This document shows positions 32,519 to 45,817 of a stretch of DNA of 64,000 bases, one piece after another (within the stretch, counting starts at the first letter, position 1; every line of letters starts with the position of its first letter). Under the pieces are notes generated by a model, which ran no database searches, was not told the origin of the DNA, and saw nothing but the letters and a program-made list of their open reading frames with translations. This DNA is from Type-B symbiont of Plautia stali (lineage in GTDB: Bacteria; Pseudomonadota; Gammaproteobacteria; Enterobacterales; Enterobacteriaceae): positions 62,001 to 126,000 of the forward strand of contig BBOA01000002.1 in the NCBI GenBank assembly GCA_001485295.1. The letters are read 5' to 3'. The translations under genes were made by a program, and so were the position numbers.

Positions 32519-33673
32519 CTAGTCAGCCTGCTTGCGCAGAAACGCTGGAATATCAAGGTAGTCGGGCTCTTTGTTTGACTGCGCGCTCTGGCCGTTGACC
32601 ACTTTTGCCATGGGTTTCTGCTCCTGCGGCAGCGGCGACACGCCGTGCTGCTGGTAGCCATGATCCATAACAGGCTGGCTGGCTGGCTTGTTGGTGACCA
32701 AGGTGATTTCTGGACGCTTATCCACGCCGATGCCGGTAGCGACCACAGTTACGCGCAGCTCGTCGTTCATTTCCGGATCCAGTGAAGTACCGATAACCAC
32801 GGTGGCGTTGTCAGAGGCGAAGGCGCGGATGGTGTTACCCACGGTTTCGAACTCATCCAGACGTAGGTCAAAGCCCGCCGTGATGTTGACCAGCACGCCA
32901 CGCGCGCCTGACAGGTCGATATCTTCCAGCAGCGGGCTGGAGATCGCCATTTCGGCCGCTTCTTCCGCGCGGTCTTCGCCGCAGGCGACGCCGGAACCCA
33001 TCATAGCGTAGCCCATTTCAGACATCACGGTGCGCACGTCGGCGAAGTCGACGTTCATCAGACCCGGACGCGTAATCAGCTCAGCGATCCCCTGTACCGC
33101 GCCTTTCAGCACGTCGTTCGCCGCGCCGAAGGCGTCGAGCAGAGAGATGCCGCGACCCAGCACTTTTAGCAGCTTGTCGTTCGGAATCGTGATCAGCGAG
33201 TCCACATGCTTCGACAGCTCGGCGATGCCCTGCTCGGCAAAGGCCATGCGCTTTTTGCCTTCGAAGTTGAACGGCTTGGTCACGACCGCAACGGTTAGAA
33301 TGCCTAGATCTTTAGCGACTTCCGCCACCACGGGTGCCGCGCCGGTACCCGTACCGCCGCCCATACCCGCAGCGATAAACACCATGTCTGCTCCCTCCAG
33401 CGCAGAACGCAGTGCTTCGCGATCTTCTTCTGCAGAGGTCCGACCCACTTCTGGATTTGCCCCTGCGCCCAGACCTTTAGTGATATTGGTACCGATCTGG
33501 ATCGTCTGTCCAACTGCTGTTTTACGCAACGCCTGAGCGTCGGTGTTCACAGCGAAGAATTCCACACCTTCGATACGCTCGCGTACCATGTGCTCTACGG
33601 CATTGCCACCGCCACCGCCGACGCCGATGACTTTAATCACCGCGTCATTGGTTAATTCCATCGGTTCAAACAT
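32519..33673 (-). CDS. ftsZ: cell division GTPase FtsZ
   Basis: Tubulin-like GTPase that forms the Z ring. 384 residues. The tubulin signature [10 protein letters not shown], the T7 loop region [15 protein letters not shown] and the C-terminal peptide [13 protein letters not shown] that binds FtsA and ZipA are all present. The stop is TAG followed two codons later by TAA. It lies 69 bases after ftsA at the end of the dcw cluster. Use of TAG as a normal stop here argues against reassignment of that codon. Confidence 0.98.
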   Translation of the reverse strand: MFEPMELTNDAVIKVIGVGGGGGNAVEHMVRERIEGVEFFAVNTDAQALRKTAVGQTIQIGTNITKGLGAGANPEVGRTSAEEDREALRSALEGADMVFIAAGMGGGTGTGAAPVVAEVAKDLGILTVAVVTKPFNFEGKKRMAFAEQGIAELSKHVDSLITIPNDKLLKVLGRGISLLDAFGAANDVLKGAVQGIAELITRPGLMNVDFADVRTVMSEMGYAMMGSGVACGEDRAEEAAEMAISSPLLEDIDLSGARGVLVNITAGFDLRLDEFETVGNTIRAFASDNATVVIGTSLDPEMNDELRVTVVATGIGVDKRPEITLVTNKPASQPVMDHGYQQHGVSPLPQEQKPMAKVVNGQSAQSNKEPDYLDIPAFLRKQAD

Positions 33674-33742
33674 GATTTCTCTCCATTATGAGCCTGTCGC
33701 CTGGAGACCATAAATAGTGCCAGGATGATCTCCTTTCTAAAA

Positions 33743-34999
33743 TCAAAATTCTTTCTTCAACCAAGTATTGATGCGCTTGAACCAGTTGCCCACTGGGGCG
33801 CATTTTTCCGTCTCAGCATCGCCATTCATATGGGAATCTTTGCCATAGTGCAGCAGTCCCACTGCAGTTGAGTAATAAGGCTCCTGCACGTAATCCGTCA
33901 ATCCTGTGATATTCAGCGGCTGTCCGATGCGCACCTGCGTATGAAAAACGCGTTGTGCGCAGGTGACCAGCCCTTCAATCTGCGCTGCGCCTCCGGTCAG
34001 CACGATCCCAGCTGCCAGATGGTGCTTGACACCCTGCTGACGCAGTTGTTCCTGAAGCTGCAGAGTCTCGTCGTTGACCAGATTCAGCAATTCGGTGTAA
34101 CGCGGCTCAATCACCTCCGCCAGAGTCTGTCGCTGCAGACTGCGCGGCGGACGACCGCCGACGCTCGGCACTTCAACATTTTCGTCTTTGCCGACAATAG
34201 ATGTCAGCGCGCAGCCGTGGCGGACCTTAATGGCCTCCGCGTCGGTCGGCGGCGTGCCGAAAGCGTAGGCGATATCGCTGGTGACCACATTCCCCGCGTA
34301 GGGGATCACTTTCGTATGGCGCAGCGAACCGCCTGTGTAGACCGCGATATCCATTGTACCGCCACCGAGGTCGACAACACAGACGCCAAGCTCACGTTCA
34401 TCTTCCGTCAGCACAGCGAAACTGGACGCTAGGCCGGCAAAAATCAGTTGGTCAACTTTCAGACCGCAACGTTCAACAGCTTTGACGATATTTTTCGCCG
34501 TATCGTTGTGACATGTGATCAAGTGCACTTTTGCCTGCATGCGCACACCGGAAAGTCCGATCGGATTTTTGATGCCTTCCTGATAATCGATAGCGTATTC
34601 TTGAGGAATAACATGCAGGATGCGGTGCTCGTCACACACGCGCACTGACTTCGCGGTGTGTACGACGTTTTCCACATCATCCTGAGTCACCTCCTCTTCG
34701 GAAATCGGAACCATCCCGATTTCGTTCCGACAGCTGATATGTTTGCCCGATAAGGCAAGATAGACGGATGAGATCTGGCAATCTGCCATCAGCTCGGCCT
34801 GGTCGATAGCGCGCTGAACGCATTTCACCACCGACTCCAAGTCGTTTACGCCGCCTTTATCCATGCCACTAGACGGACAGCTGCCCACCCCGATAATGTT
34901 GACCATACCGTCAGACAGAATTTCCCCAACCAGAGCGGTAACCTTCGCGGTGCCAATTTCGAGTCCAACTACCAGTTTTCTGTCCGTTGCCTTGATCAT
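33743..34999 (-). CDS. ftsA: cell division protein FtsA
   Basis: Actin-like ATPase that tethers FtsZ to the membrane. The 418 residues (E. coli 420) show the phosphate-1 motif [24 protein letters not shown], and a C-terminal amphipathic helix [12 protein letters not shown]. The start ATG overlaps the ftsQ stop by four bases, so translation is coupled. A conserved Arg is Cys in SVRVCDEH. Intact. Confidence 0.97.
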   Translation of the reverse strand: MIKATDRKLVVGLEIGTAKVTALVGEILSDGMVNIIGVGSCPSSGMDKGGVNDLESVVKCVQRAIDQAELMADCQISSVYLALSGKHISCRNEIGMVPISEEEVTQDDVENVVHTAKSVRVCDEHRILHVIPQEYAIDYQEGIKNPIGLSGVRMQAKVHLITCHNDTAKNIVKAVERCGLKVDQLIFAGLASSFAVLTEDERELGVCVVDLGGGTMDIAVYTGGSLRHTKVIPYAGNVVTSDIAYAFGTPPTDAEAIKVRHGCALTSIVGKDENVEVPSVGGRPPRSLQRQTLAEVIEPRYTELLNLVNDETLQLQEQLRQQGVKHHLAAGIVLTGGAAQIEGLVTCAQRVFHTQVRIGQPLNITGLTDYVQEPYYSTAVGLLHYGKDSHMNGDAETEKCAPVGNWFKRINTWLKKEF

Positions 35000-35838
35000 T
35001 GTTTAGCCTGTGCTTGGTTCTGTTGCTGATTACTGTCTTGGGGCTCCACCGGCTCCGGCATCCAGCCCACGGCTGCACCCGAGTCGTACCGCAAATCTAC
35101 ATAGCTGATACGTTTGTGCTCGTTCTGCCCCTGCTGCTGCAACGCCGGATAGAGCTCGATAAATCGGTTAAGACGTTTTATCGGCTCGCCGCGCCCCAGC
35201 TCGATGCGCACATCGTCGCTGGTAACCAGCTGCCATGACCGCCGCGCCGTCATCGACGCTACCTTCAGGGTAAACTTGTTGGCTTTCAGCACGTAGCTCA
35301 TGCTGTGGTAACCCGCCAACACCTCTTTTTCGCTGCCTTCCGGTCCATACAGCATCGGCATCGGAATCGTTTCTTTGCCGATATGGCTGGCCGGCACGCT
35401 GAAGGAGACGCCGTCCGCATCCACCATATAAAGATCGTTCCAGCGCGCCACCGGCACATACTCCACTAGGTGGATCTTCAACTCATCGGGCCACTGCTTG
35501 CGCACGCTGACCTGCTTAATCCACGGCAGCCGCTCAATCTGCTGCTGAATGATGTCGACATCCTGCGACATAAAGGTGCCCGACGCGCCCAGCGACAGGA
35601 TCGCCTGGCGAATATTATCGTGCGTGGTGTAGTAGGTTTCGCCCGTCACCACCAGCCGGGAAAGCGGCAGGCGCAACGCGTCGCTCATCCACTTCAGCAC
35701 CGCTAGGCCGCCGAAAATCATAATGCCAATGACCATAAGCAAAAAGACGATGCCGAAAAGTCTGGCCCCGTTGCTGCGGCCCGCGCGCTCGCGCTCCTGG
35801 GGTTCGCAGTTCCGTGCGTTTAGTGCCGCTTGTGACAT
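34996..35838 (-). CDS. ftsQ: cell division protein FtsQ
   Basis: Bitopic inner-membrane scaffold of the divisome (FtsQLB). The open frame reaches further upstream, but homology begins at ATG 35838 with [10 protein letters not shown], giving 280 residues (E. coli 276). It has one transmembrane helix at about 30-50, then the POTRA domain and the [18 protein letters not shown] region. Two bases separate it from ddlB. Intact. Confidence 0.96.
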   Translation of the reverse strand: MSQAALNARNCEPQERERAGRSNGARLFGIVFLLMVIGIMIFGGLAVLKWMSDALRLPLSRLVVTGETYYTTHDNIRQAILSLGASGTFMSQDVDIIQQQIERLPWIKQVSVRKQWPDELKIHLVEYVPVARWNDLYMVDADGVSFSVPASHIGKETIPMPMLYGPEGSEKEVLAGYHSMSYVLKANKFTLKVASMTARRSWQLVTSDDVRIELGRGEPIKRLNRFIELYPALQQQGQNEHKRISYVDLRYDSGAAVGWMPEPVEPQDSNQQQNQAQAKQ

Positions 35839-35840
35839 AT

Positions 35841-36761
35841 TCAGTCGGCCAGCTCCAAGATACGCGCCACCAGCTGGGAGAAGCACATTCCCGCTTCTTT
35901 TGCCGCCATCGGCACCAAGCTGTGGCTGGTCATGCCCGGCGAGGTGTTCACCTCTAGCAGCTGGAAATTGCCCTTGCTGTCGGTCATCACGTCGACGCGA
36001 CCCCATCCGCTGCAGCCCAGCGCGTGCCATGCATCCCAGACCAGCGTCTGCAATTCCGCTTCTCGCTCCGCGCTCAGTCCTGCAGGGCAGAAGTATTGAG
36101 TATCGTCAGAAATGTATTTTGCTTCATAGTCATAAAACTCACTGGCGGTCTGAATCCGTATTGAAGGCAGAATTTGATCGCCAACGATACCCACCGTGTA
36201 CTCCGCGCCGCTGAGAAACGCTTCGATCAGCACGTTGTCGTCATGACGAAACGCTTCATCCAGCGCGGCCGGCAATGCCTCCGCCGTATTAACGCGACTG
36301 ATGCCGACGCTGGAGCCTTCGCAGCTCGGCTTGACGAAGAGCGGCAGGCCCAGCGCCTCGATCGCACCGCGCGTTTCCACATTCAGGCCTGCCTGATACT
36401 GCTGACTCGTCAGCCAGACAAAACGTCCTGACGGCAACCCGCGCCCCTGCCACAGAAGTTTGGTGCGTAGCTTATCCATGGTGATGGCCGAGGCCATCAC
36501 GCCGCTACCCGTATAAGGCAGCTGTAAAAATTCCAGTACCGCCTGCAGCGTGCCATCTTCGCCGCCGCGCCCGTGCAGCGCGATAAACGCGGCGTTGAAG
36601 CCGTGCTCTTTCAACGTCAGCACCGACACGTCGCGCGTATCGATTCCGTGCGCGTTGATACCGGCTTCGCGCAGTCCGGCCAGCACCGCGGTGCCGGACA
36701 TCAGCGAAACGTCACGTTCCGCCGAGGTGCCGCCCATCAGGACAGCGGCTTTATTAGCCAC
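35841..36761 (-). CDS. ddlB: D-alanine--D-alanine ligase B
   Basis: ATP-grasp enzyme forming D-Ala-D-Ala for the MurF step. 306 residues, exactly as in E. coli, with a GTG start overlapping the murC end by eight bases. The motifs [41 protein letters not shown] and [14 protein letters not shown] cover nucleotide and substrate sites. Intact. Confidence 0.97.
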   Translation of the reverse strand: MANKAAVLMGGTSAERDVSLMSGTAVLAGLREAGINAHGIDTRDVSVLTLKEHGFNAAFIALHGRGGEDGTLQAVLEFLQLPYTGSGVMASAITMDKLRTKLLWQGRGLPSGRFVWLTSQQYQAGLNVETRGAIEALGLPLFVKPSCEGSSVGISRVNTAEALPAALDEAFRHDDNVLIEAFLSGAEYTVGIVGDQILPSIRIQTASEFYDYEAKYISDDTQYFCPAGLSAEREAELQTLVWDAWHALGCSGWGRVDVMTDSKGNFQLLEVNTSPGMTSHSLVPMAAKEAGMCFSQLVARILELAD

Positions 36762-38229
36762 GACGATCCTCCGCTTTACGCTCGGGCTGCAACCTGCACT
36801 CCGCCAGCTTGCGCGCTACCTTGCCGACGTTGCCCGCGCCCTGTACCAGAATCAGATCGTTGCCTGACAGCAGCGGCGCCAGCATTTCCGGCAGCGCATC
36901 ATGCTCCGGCACTAGCACCGGATCGACCTTGCCGCGGCCGCGAATCGAGCGGCACAGGGCGCGGCTATCCGCGCCGGGGATAGCCGTTTCGCCCGCCGAG
37001 TAGACATCCAGCATCAGCAAGACGTCGACCTGCGACAGCACGTTGGCGAAGTCGTCGAACAGATCGCGCGTGCGCGTGTAGCGGTGTGGCTGAAACACCA
37101 TCACCAGCTTTTTATCCAGCCAGCCTGCGCGCACCGCCTTGATGGTGGCGTCGACTTCGGTCGGATGATGGCCGTAATCATCTACCAGTATCGCCGTGCC
37201 CGGATTGCCGTTTACCGGCTCGGTCGAGAATTCGCCCAGTAGGTCGAAGCGGCGTCCGGTGCCCTGGAAGCGCTCCAGCGCGGCGAGAATAGCGTTGTCT
37301 TCGATGCCCTCTTCGCTCGCCACCGCTACCGCCGCCGCCGCGTTAAGCGCGTTATGGCGGCCCGGCGCGTTCAGCGTCGCCTGCAGTCGCGGCTTATCGT
37401 GACGCACCAGCGTGAAGTGCCCCTGCGCGCCGCGCTGCTTATAGTGCTCGATGCGCACGTCGGCGTCGTCGCTGAAGCCGTAAGTGGTGATGTGACGGCC
37501 CACAAGCGGGATCAGGTCGCGGATCACCACGTCGTCAATGCACATCACTGCACGGCCGTAAAACGGCAGGTTGTGCAGAAAATTAATAAAGGTCTGCTTT
37601 AAGTTCTCGAAGTCGCCCTGATAGGTGTCCATGTGGTCAGCTTCGACATTGGTCACCACCGCCACCATCGGCTGAAGATGTAGGAAAGAGGCGTCGCTCT
37701 CGTCCGCTTCCGCAATCAGGTAGCGGCTGCTGCCGAGACGCGCGTGCGTGCCCGCCGCCTTCACCAGCCCACCGTTGACGAAGGTGGGATCCAATCCGCC
37801 CTCAGCATAGATGCTCGACACCATCGCGGTGGTGGTGGTTTTGCCGTGCGTGCCGGCAATGGCGATGCCGTGACGAAAACGCATCAGCTCCGCCAGCATT
37901 TCGGCGCGACGGATCACGGGAATACGCTGGTCGCGCGCCGCGACCAGTTCCGGGTTGTCCTGCGCCACCGCGCTGGAGACTACCACCACGCTGGCGTCGG
38001 TGACGTTTTCCGGGCGATGGTTGAAATAGATGGTGGCGCCTAGTGCCGCCAGATGCTGTGTTACCGCGTTCGGCGCCAGATCGGAGCCGCTGATGTGGTA
38101 ACCCTCATTCGCCAACACTTCGGCAATACCGCCCATGCCGGCACCGCCGATGCCGACAAAGTGAATGTGCCGGACGCGACGCATCTCGGGCACAATGGAG
38201 CGCAGTTTTGCCAGTTGTTGTGTATTCAT
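36754..38229 (-). CDS. murC: UDP-N-acetylmuramate--L-alanine ligase
   Basis: First amino-acid-adding Mur ligase, cytoplasmic. 491 residues, as in E. coli. [17 protein letters not shown] is the UDP-binding start, [12 protein letters not shown] the ATP-binding P-loop, and the C-terminal Rossmann domain holds [15 protein letters not shown]. Part of the continuous same-strand dcw run with 69 bases to murG. Intact. Confidence 0.97.
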   Translation of the reverse strand: MNTQQLAKLRSIVPEMRRVRHIHFVGIGGAGMGGIAEVLANEGYHISGSDLAPNAVTQHLAALGATIYFNHRPENVTDASVVVVSSAVAQDNPELVAARDQRIPVIRRAEMLAELMRFRHGIAIAGTHGKTTTTAMVSSIYAEGGLDPTFVNGGLVKAAGTHARLGSSRYLIAEADESDASFLHLQPMVAVVTNVEADHMDTYQGDFENLKQTFINFLHNLPFYGRAVMCIDDVVIRDLIPLVGRHITTYGFSDDADVRIEHYKQRGAQGHFTLVRHDKPRLQATLNAPGRHNALNAAAAVAVASEEGIEDNAILAALERFQGTGRRFDLLGEFSTEPVNGNPGTAILVDDYGHHPTEVDATIKAVRAGWLDKKLVMVFQPHRYTRTRDLFDDFANVLSQVDVLLMLDVYSAGETAIPGADSRALCRSIRGRGKVDPVLVPEHDALPEMLAPLLSGNDLILVQGAGNVGKVARKLAECRLQPERKAEDRRG

Positions 38230-38298
38230 CGTTCTCAGTTACCTGTCATCTTAATGCGTGCCTTTCCCGGCACCGGCCAGCCATGCTGACCCGACTGT

Positions 38299-39357
38299 TT
38301 ATTTCGCGGCACGCGCCACTTCCCGGGCAACCCGTTCAGTCGCATCGGGAATCGCCACCTGGCGGGCTTTTTCCGCCATGCTCAACAGCGTTGGGCGATC
38401 CCAGAGGCGCAATGTCTCCGCCACGGCATCCGCAGTAAACTGCGGATGCTCAAAAATTTTTGCGGCGCCTGCTTTCTCCAGCGGCAGCGCATTCCAGTAC
38501 TGCTGACGATCTTTATGCTGAAAAGGCACAAAAATCGCCGGTAAGCCGGCGGCGGCGATTTCGCTGACGGTCAGCGCGCCGGAGCGGCAAACCATCACGT
38601 CTGCCCAAGCGTAGGCGGCCGCCATATCGTCGATAAACTCTATGACCTTGTGCTGCGTCTGGCCGAGCTGCTGATACGCCCTAAACACCTCCTGCAGCGC
38701 GCCTTTGCCAGTCTGATGCCATAGCGTGATGCTGTCGCCCAGCGTGACGGCCACTTGCGGCAGTGTCTGGTTCAGCACGCGCGCTCCTTGGCTTCCGCCG
38801 ACCACCAGCACGCGGATCGGGCCGCTGCGGTTAACCAGACGCACGTCCGGTAGCGGCAGCGCCAGCACGTCGGTGCGCACCGGATTGCCCACCACGTCCG
38901 CATGCGGAAAGGCGCCGGGGAACGCCTGCATCACCTTGCTGGCGATCTTCGCTAGCCACTTGTTGGTTAGTCCGGCGATGCCGTTCTGCTCGTGCAGCAC
39001 CACCGGGATGCCGCGGCTCCAAGCAGCTAGACCGCCAGGACCGGAAACGTAGCCGCCCATGCCTAGCACTACGTCCGGCTTCCAGGCGCGCATAATAGCG
39101 CGCGCCTGACGCCAAGCGTTGAAAATACGCATCGGCGCTAACAGCAGCGCCTTCACGCCTTTGCCGCGCAGCCCGCTGATATGGATAAAGTCAATTTCAA
39201 TGCCATGTTTCGGCATCAGATCCGCTTCCATCCTGTCGGCCGTGCCGAGCCAGCAAACCTGCCATCCCTGCTCCATCAGATGATGGGCGACGGCCAGACC
39301 GGGGAAAACATGCCCGCCGGTTCCGCCCGCCATCACCATCAAACGTTTTCCACTCAT
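38299..39357 (-). CDS. murG: UDP-GlcNAc:lipid I GlcNAc transferase
   Basis: GT-B glycosyltransferase on the inner face of the membrane that makes lipid II. 352 residues (E. coli 355). The glycine-rich [17 protein letters not shown] loop, the hydrophobic membrane patch near residues 75-95, and the C-domain [16 protein letters not shown] and [19 protein letters not shown] are all visible. Start overlaps the ftsW stop by one base. Intact. Confidence 0.97.
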   Translation of the reverse strand: MSGKRLMVMAGGTGGHVFPGLAVAHHLMEQGWQVCWLGTADRMEADLMPKHGIEIDFIHISGLRGKGVKALLLAPMRIFNAWRQARAIMRAWKPDVVLGMGGYVSGPGGLAAWSRGIPVVLHEQNGIAGLTNKWLAKIASKVMQAFPGAFPHADVVGNPVRTDVLALPLPDVRLVNRSGPIRVLVVGGSQGARVLNQTLPQVAVTLGDSITLWHQTGKGALQEVFRAYQQLGQTQHKVIEFIDDMAAAYAWADVMVCRSGALTVSEIAAAGLPAIFVPFQHKDRQQYWNALPLEKAGAAKIFEHPQFTADAVAETLRLWDRPTLLSMAEKARQVAIPDATERVAREVARAAK

Positions 39358-40580
39358 CAGGCACCTCGGGTAAACGCCTGCGCTTTGGTCAGGCGCGTTT
39401 CATAATCAATACGCAGCAAAAACACGATGGCGGTCGACATAATCAGCAAACTGGAGCCGCCGTAACTGATCAGCGGCAACGTCAGGCCTTTGGTCGGCAG
39501 CATACCCGCCGCCGCGCCGACATTGACCAGCACCTGGAAGCTGAACCATACGCCGATGGAGCAGGCGAGAAAGCCGGAAAAGCGCTGGTCGATCTCCAGT
39601 GCGCGGCGACCAATCGACATCGCACGAAAAGCCACGAAGAATACCATCAACAAGGCCAAAACCACACCGATATAACCTAGTTCCTCGCCGATGATGGAGA
39701 AGATAAAGTCGGTGTGCGCTTCCGGCAGATACTCCAGTTTCTGCACCGAGTTGCCGAGTCCCTGCCCCCAGAATTCACCGCGGCCAAAGGCCATCAGCGA
39801 CTGAGTGAGCTGGTAACCGCTGCCGAAGGGATCTTCCCAAGGATTCCAGAACGAGGTGACGCGACGCATACGGTAAGGTTCGGCGATAATCAGCAGCACC
39901 ACGGCGAAGATGCCGGAGCCGATGATCGCCAAGAACTGCCACAGCTTCGCGCCCGCCAAGAAGAGCATCGCCAGCGTAGTAACGAACAGTACCACCACAG
40001 TACCGAGATCAGGTTGCGCCAGCAGCAGTACCGCCAGCACCACCATCACGCCCATCGGTTTGCAAAAGCCCCAGAAGTTATTGCGCACCTCTTCGACCTT
40101 ACGCACCAGATAGCTAGCGAGATAGCAGAAGAGCGACAGCTTCGACAGCTCCGCCGGCTGAATACGCAGCGGGCCGAAGGCGATCCAGCGCGCTGCGCCG
40201 TTGGCAGAACGGCCTACCACCAGCACGATAAGCAGCATGACCACCGTAGCCAGCAGCATCGCGTTGCTGTAGCGCTGCCAGAAATCCATCGGCATGCGAA
40301 GCGTCACCAGCGCGATACCGAGTCCCAGCAGAATATAAAAGGCGTCGCGATTGGCGAAGTAAAAAGGATCGTCGTTGAGACGCTGGCCGACCGGCATCGA
40401 GGCCGAAGTCACCATCACGAAGCCGACAATGGCTAAGCCAAAGGTGAGCCACAGCAGCGTGCGGTCATAAAGCACCACCGCAGAATCGTCGCTTTCGCGC
40501 GCGCCCATCACCCAGTCTTTCAAGCACTTGACAATAAAGGTAAAGAGTCGGACAATCAGTCCGCCGCCAAGAATACGCAT
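39357..40580 (-). CDS. ftsW: peptidoglycan glycosyltransferase FtsW
   Basis: SEDS-family polytopic membrane protein that polymerises septal peptidoglycan with FtsI. 407 residues (E. coli 414) with about ten transmembrane segments. The catalytic-region loop [29 protein letters not shown] and [14 protein letters not shown] are conserved. The variable N-terminus is slightly shorter than in E. coli. ATG overlaps the murD stop. Intact. Confidence 0.97.
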   Translation of the reverse strand: MRILGGGLIVRLFTFIVKCLKDWVMGARESDDSAVVLYDRTLLWLTFGLAIVGFVMVTSASMPVGQRLNDDPFYFANRDAFYILLGLGIALVTLRMPMDFWQRYSNAMLLATVVMLLIVLVVGRSANGAARWIAFGPLRIQPAELSKLSLFCYLASYLVRKVEEVRNNFWGFCKPMGVMVVLAVLLLAQPDLGTVVVLFVTTLAMLFLAGAKLWQFLAIIGSGIFAVVLLIIAEPYRMRRVTSFWNPWEDPFGSGYQLTQSLMAFGRGEFWGQGLGNSVQKLEYLPEAHTDFIFSIIGEELGYIGVVLALLMVFFVAFRAMSIGRRALEIDQRFSGFLACSIGVWFSFQVLVNVGAAAGMLPTKGLTLPLISYGGSSLLIMSTAIVFLLRIDYETRLTKAQAFTRGA

Positions 40581-41896
40581 CAGCCTAACTCCTTCGCTAG
40601 CTGCGCGAAGCGGTCGCCGCGCTGTTCGAAATTACGGAACTGATCGAGGCTGGCGCAGGCGGGTGACAGCAGTACCATATCGCCAAGCTGAACCTGCGGC
40701 GCAATCAGTGTCATGGCCTGCTCCATCGTCTCGATGCGCACGGCGCTGGCGGGGCGCAGCGCCGCCAGCGCGGCGCCGGCGCGGCCAAAGCAGTAAAGGC
40801 GCACCTTTTCGTCCTGCACGTAGCGCGCCAACGACGTAAAGTCCGCTGATTTACCGTCGCCGCCCAGCAGCAGCCAGAGCCGGCCTTTCACCTGCAGGCC
40901 GTTTAAGGCCGCTTCGGTGCTACCGACGTTGGTAGCTTTTGAGTCGTTGATCCAGCGTACGCCGTTTGCCTCGTGCGCCAGCTGGAAACGGTGCGCCAGC
41001 CCGTTAAAGCTAGTCAGCGCCGCCAAGCTGGAGGCGCGCGGCAGCCCGACTGCGTCCGCTAGCGCCAGTGCTGCCAGCGCGTTGGTATAGTTGTGCTGGC
41101 CCACCAGCTTCATCTCATCAGTGTTCAGCACCTTTTCACCCTTCACGCGCAGCCAAGTCTCGCCCTGCTGGCGGTTAAGGTGATAGTCGCCGAAATCGAC
41201 GCCGAAACCGACACAGCGCGCATCGGCTCCGCACACCGGCATGGTCATCGCATCGTCGACGTTCACCACGCAGACGCGCGCGTTTTTATAGACGCGCAAC
41301 TTCGTGGCGCGATACTGCTGCATGCCAAGCGGATAGCGATCCATATGATCTTCGGTGACGTTGAGGACGGCCGCCGCCGCCGCTTTCAGGTTGAAGGTGG
41401 TTTCCAGCTGGAAGCTGGAAAGCTCCAGCACGTAAAGCTGCGCGGGCGATTTCAGCAGCGACAGCGCCGGCAGGCCGATATTGCCGCCTACGCCGACATG
41501 CCAGCCGGCGACGCGCGCCATTTCGCCGACCAGCGTGGTCACCGTGCTTTTGCCGTTGGAGCCGGTGATCGCCACGATCGGAGCCTGCGCCTCGCGGCAG
41601 AAAAGCTCGATATCGCCGATGATCTCCACGCCCGCTTCCGCCGCCTTGCTTAAGGACGGATGCGCCAGCGCCATGCCCGGGCTGGCGACAATCAAATCCG
41701 ACTCTAGCAGCCAGTCGCTGTTCAGCCCGCCAGTATAGCGCTCGACCTGCTCAGGCAGCTTGTCGAGACCCGGCGGCGACACACGGGTATCCATCACGCG
41801 GGGCGTTACGCCTTGCGCTAAAAAGAAATCAACACAGGAGAGACCAGTCAGGCCTAGCCCGATAATGACCCCTTTTCTGCCCCGATAGTCAACCAT
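40580..41896 (-). CDS. murD: UDP-MurNAc-L-Ala--D-Glu ligase
   Basis: Adds D-glutamate in the peptidoglycan precursor pathway. The frame extends 30 codons upstream into mraY, but the homologous start is ATG 41896, giving 438 residues as in E. coli. [30 protein letters not shown] (P-loop), [10 protein letters not shown] and [13 protein letters not shown] are conserved. Two bases follow the mraY stop. Intact. Confidence 0.97.
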   Translation of the reverse strand: MVDYRGRKGVIIGLGLTGLSCVDFFLAQGVTPRVMDTRVSPPGLDKLPEQVERYTGGLNSDWLLESDLIVASPGMALAHPSLSKAAEAGVEIIGDIELFCREAQAPIVAITGSNGKSTVTTLVGEMARVAGWHVGVGGNIGLPALSLLKSPAQLYVLELSSFQLETTFNLKAAAAAVLNVTEDHMDRYPLGMQQYRATKLRVYKNARVCVVNVDDAMTMPVCGADARCVGFGVDFGDYHLNRQQGETWLRVKGEKVLNTDEMKLVGQHNYTNALAALALADAVGLPRASSLAALTSFNGLAHRFQLAHEANGVRWINDSKATNVGSTEAALNGLQVKGRLWLLLGGDGKSADFTSLARYVQDEKVRLYCFGRAGAALAALRPASAVRIETMEQAMTLIAPQVQLGDMVLLSPACASLDQFRNFEQRGDRFAQLAKELG

Positions 41897-41898
41897 AA

Positions 41899-42974
<1,076 letters not shown>

Positions 42975-42981
<7 letters not shown>

Positions 42982-44333
42982 GTTCCCATCTCCTGTAGGT
43001 TCTGCACGACCTGCTCCATGGCAGCACTTCGCGAACCTTTAATCAAAACGGTCAATTCCCGATATTCGGATAACAGCGTCCGCAAACGTTCAGTCAGCGC
43101 CGCTTTGTTGTCGAAATGATCGCCAACGCCGCTGCTTTCGCTGATATGCGCGCTCAACAGGCCGACGCTCAGCACGCGATCGACGCCGGCGGCCTTAGCT
43201 GCCAGACCGACTTCGCGATGGCACTGCTCTGCCTCTTTGCCTAACTCCGCCATATCGCCGACTACCATTACGCGGTAGCCGGGCATTTCGCCTAGCACCT
43301 GCGCTGCGGCGGTCATCGAACCGACGTTTGCGTTGTAGCTGTCATCAAGCAGCAGCTGATGTTCGGCAAGACGAATAGGGGACAAACGACCAGGCACCGC
43401 CTGCAGCTTTTTCAGGCCGCTTTGAATGGCGCTGAGCGGCACATCCACCGAAAGCGCTAGCGCCGCAGCGGCCAACGCGTTGGCAATGTTATGTCGGCCC
43501 GGTAGCGTCAGCATAATAGCGATATCGCCTGCCGGCGTCCGCATAGTGAAATGGGTGCCGTCGACGCTCAGGCGGATATCGCGCGCAGCAAAGTCGCTGT
43601 CGGCGGCCTGTGGCGAAAAGCGCCAGACGCGTTTACCGTGCAGATTCGCCTGCCAGTGCGGCCAGTCGTTGCTGTCGGCGTTGAGAATGGCGGTGCCATT
43701 GGCCGGCAGACTGTTAAAGATCTCCCCTTTCGCCTTCGCGATGCCTGCCAGCGAACCGAAACCTTCAAGGTGCGCCGCCGCTAGGTTATTCACCAGTGCG
43801 CTCTCAGGACGCGTCATCTCGGTGGTATAGGCGATTTCGCCCTGATGATTCGCGCCCAGCTCGATAACCGCATACTGGTGCTGCGGCGTCAGGCGCAGCA
43901 GCGTTATTGGCACGCCAAAGTCGTTGTTGAGATTGCCTGCGGTGTAGAGCGTCTCGCCGCATTGGCGCAGAATGGCCGCGGTCATCTCTTTAACCGAGGT
44001 TTTACCGGAAGAGCCGGTCAGCGCGACCATGTGCGCTTTCGCCTGCTGACGCACCCAGGCAGCCAGCTTGCCGAAGGCGATGCGCGTATCGGCGACCACT
44101 ACCTGCGACACGGAGACATGTAAATACTTACTCACCAGTAACGCCTGCGCGCCGCTGGCAATAGCTTCAGCAGCAAAGTCATGGGCGTCGAAGCACTCGC
44201 CGACCAGCGCGACGAACAGACTGCCCTGCGTCACTTCGCGTGTGTCGGTGGTCACGTCGTTCAGGATCAGGTCGCTGCCGTGTAGCACGCCGCCGCTGAT
44301 TTCAGCTAGAGTGGTAAGGGAAACCGGGATCAT
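42975..44333 (-). CDS. murF: UDP-MurNAc-tripeptide--D-Ala-D-Ala ligase
   Basis: Last cytoplasmic Mur ligase, adding the dipeptide made by DdlB. 452 residues, as in E. coli. [16 protein letters not shown] is the P-loop, followed by [15 protein letters not shown] and [13 protein letters not shown]. Overlaps murE by four bases and mraY by seven. Intact. Confidence 0.97.
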
Positions 44334-45817
44334 GCCATGACTCCTAATAACGTGGCAACCGTGGCGCGGTCGGAGTAATCCAGACGACGCTGCCCCACGA
44401 TTTGATAATCTTCATGACCTTTGCCAGCCACCAGCACGATGTCGTCAGGCTGCGCCTGCAAAACGGCATGTATGACCGCTTGCGCACGTCCCGCTATGAC
44501 GCGCGCGCGATGCGGCTCAAGCAGTCCGGTCAGAATGTTGTTTACGATAGCCTGCGGATCTTCGCTGCGCGGGTTGTCGTCGGTGATCACGACGACGTCA
44601 GCGAACTGCTCGGCAATGACGCCCATCAGTGGTCGCTTGCCTTTATCACGGTCGCCGCCGCAGCCAAACAGGCACCACAGCCTGCCTTTGCAGTGCAGGC
44701 GCACGGCTTCCAGCGCTTTTTCAAGCGCGTCCGGCGTGTGGGCATAATCCACTACCACGGTCGGTTTGCCCGGCGCGCTGAACACCTCCATGCGCCCGCA
44801 TACTGGCTGCAGCTGCGACGCCGTCCGCACCAGATCGGCGAACGGATAATCGAGCGACAGCAGCGTGGCGAAGGCGAGCAGCAGATTGCTGGCGTTGAAG
44901 GCGCCCATCAGGCGGCTCTCGATCTCGCCTTCTCCCCAGCTGGAACTGAAGCGGATATGCGCGCCGTTGTCCTGATAGCTCACCTCTTCGGCTTTCAGCC
45001 AGCGGCCGTGGCAGCCTAGCTGGAGGTTATTCTCCATGGTAACCGCAACGGCGTCGGGTAGCGTCGCCAGCCAGCAGCGGCCCACCTGGTCATCGGCGTT
45101 CAGGATCATTTCGCCGACCTGATGTTCGGTGAACAGCAGTTTTTTCGCTGATTTGTAGCTCTGCATATCGCCGTGATAGTCGAGATGGTCGCGGCTCAGG
45201 TTGGTAAAGACGGCAGCGGCGAACGGCAGCGCCGCGACGCGGTGCTGCACCAGACCGTGCGAAGAGACCTCTATCGCAGTTAGCTTCGCGCCCTGCTGCG
45301 CCAGTTCGTACAGCATGTGCTGTACGTCCACGGCCGAGCCGGTGGTGTTTTCGGTGACACTGAGCTGTCTGAGCAGGCCGTTGCCCACCGTGCCCATTAC
45401 CGCGCCAGTTTCGCCCAGCAGCTGAGCCCACTCCGCCAGCAGCTGCGTCGTGGTGGTTTTGCCGTTGGTGCCGGTCACTCCGACCAGCTTCTGTTTGTCG
45501 CCCGGCTGGCCGTAAAAACGCCCCGCCAGCGCGGAGAGCCGCTGTTGCAGCTGCGCTAGGTAGATCACTGGCACGCCGTACATCTCGCGAATATCGCCAT
45601 CGCTGGCTTCACCTTCGGCTTCCGCAATTACGGCGGCCACGCCCTGCGCGATCGCCTGCGGAATAAAACGCCGTCCATCGGAGTGATGACCTACGACCGC
45701 CACAAACAGATCGCCGGAGGCCACTTTGCGGCTGTCCAGTATCATATCACCCAAGGGACGTGCCGGCATGCCCAGCACCCAAGGGCCTAGCAGGTCGCGC
45801 AGATTACGATCTGTCAC
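44330..45817 (-). CDS. murE: UDP-MurNAc-L-Ala-D-Glu--meso-DAP ligase
   Basis: Adds meso-diaminopimelate. The chosen start is GTG 45817 ([14 protein letters not shown]), with GAGG upstream and 495 residues, as in E. coli, where murE also starts with GTG; it overlaps ftsI by 14 bases. [15 protein letters not shown] is the P-loop, and DNPRSEDP is the DAP-specificity motif (DNPR). The Lys that is carbamylated lies in the conserved central domain. Intact. Confidence 0.97.
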   Translation of the reverse strand: MTDRNLRDLLGPWVLGMPARPLGDMILDSRKVASGDLFVAVVGHHSDGRRFIPQAIAQGVAAVIAEAEGEASDGDIREMYGVPVIYLAQLQQRLSALAGRFYGQPGDKQKLVGVTGTNGKTTTTQLLAEWAQLLGETGAVMGTVGNGLLRQLSVTENTTGSAVDVQHMLYELAQQGAKLTAIEVSSHGLVQHRVAALPFAAAVFTNLSRDHLDYHGDMQSYKSAKKLLFTEHQVGEMILNADDQVGRCWLATLPDAVAVTMENNLQLGCHGRWLKAEEVSYQDNGAHIRFSSSWGEGEIESRLMGAFNASNLLLAFATLLSLDYPFADLVRTASQLQPVCGRMEVFSAPGKPTVVVDYAHTPDALEKALEAVRLHCKGRLWCLFGCGGDRDKGKRPLMGVIAEQFADVVVITDDNPRSEDPQAIVNNILTGLLEPHRARVIAGRAQAVIHAVLQAQPDDIVLVAGKGHEDYQIVGQRRLDYSDRATVATLLGVMA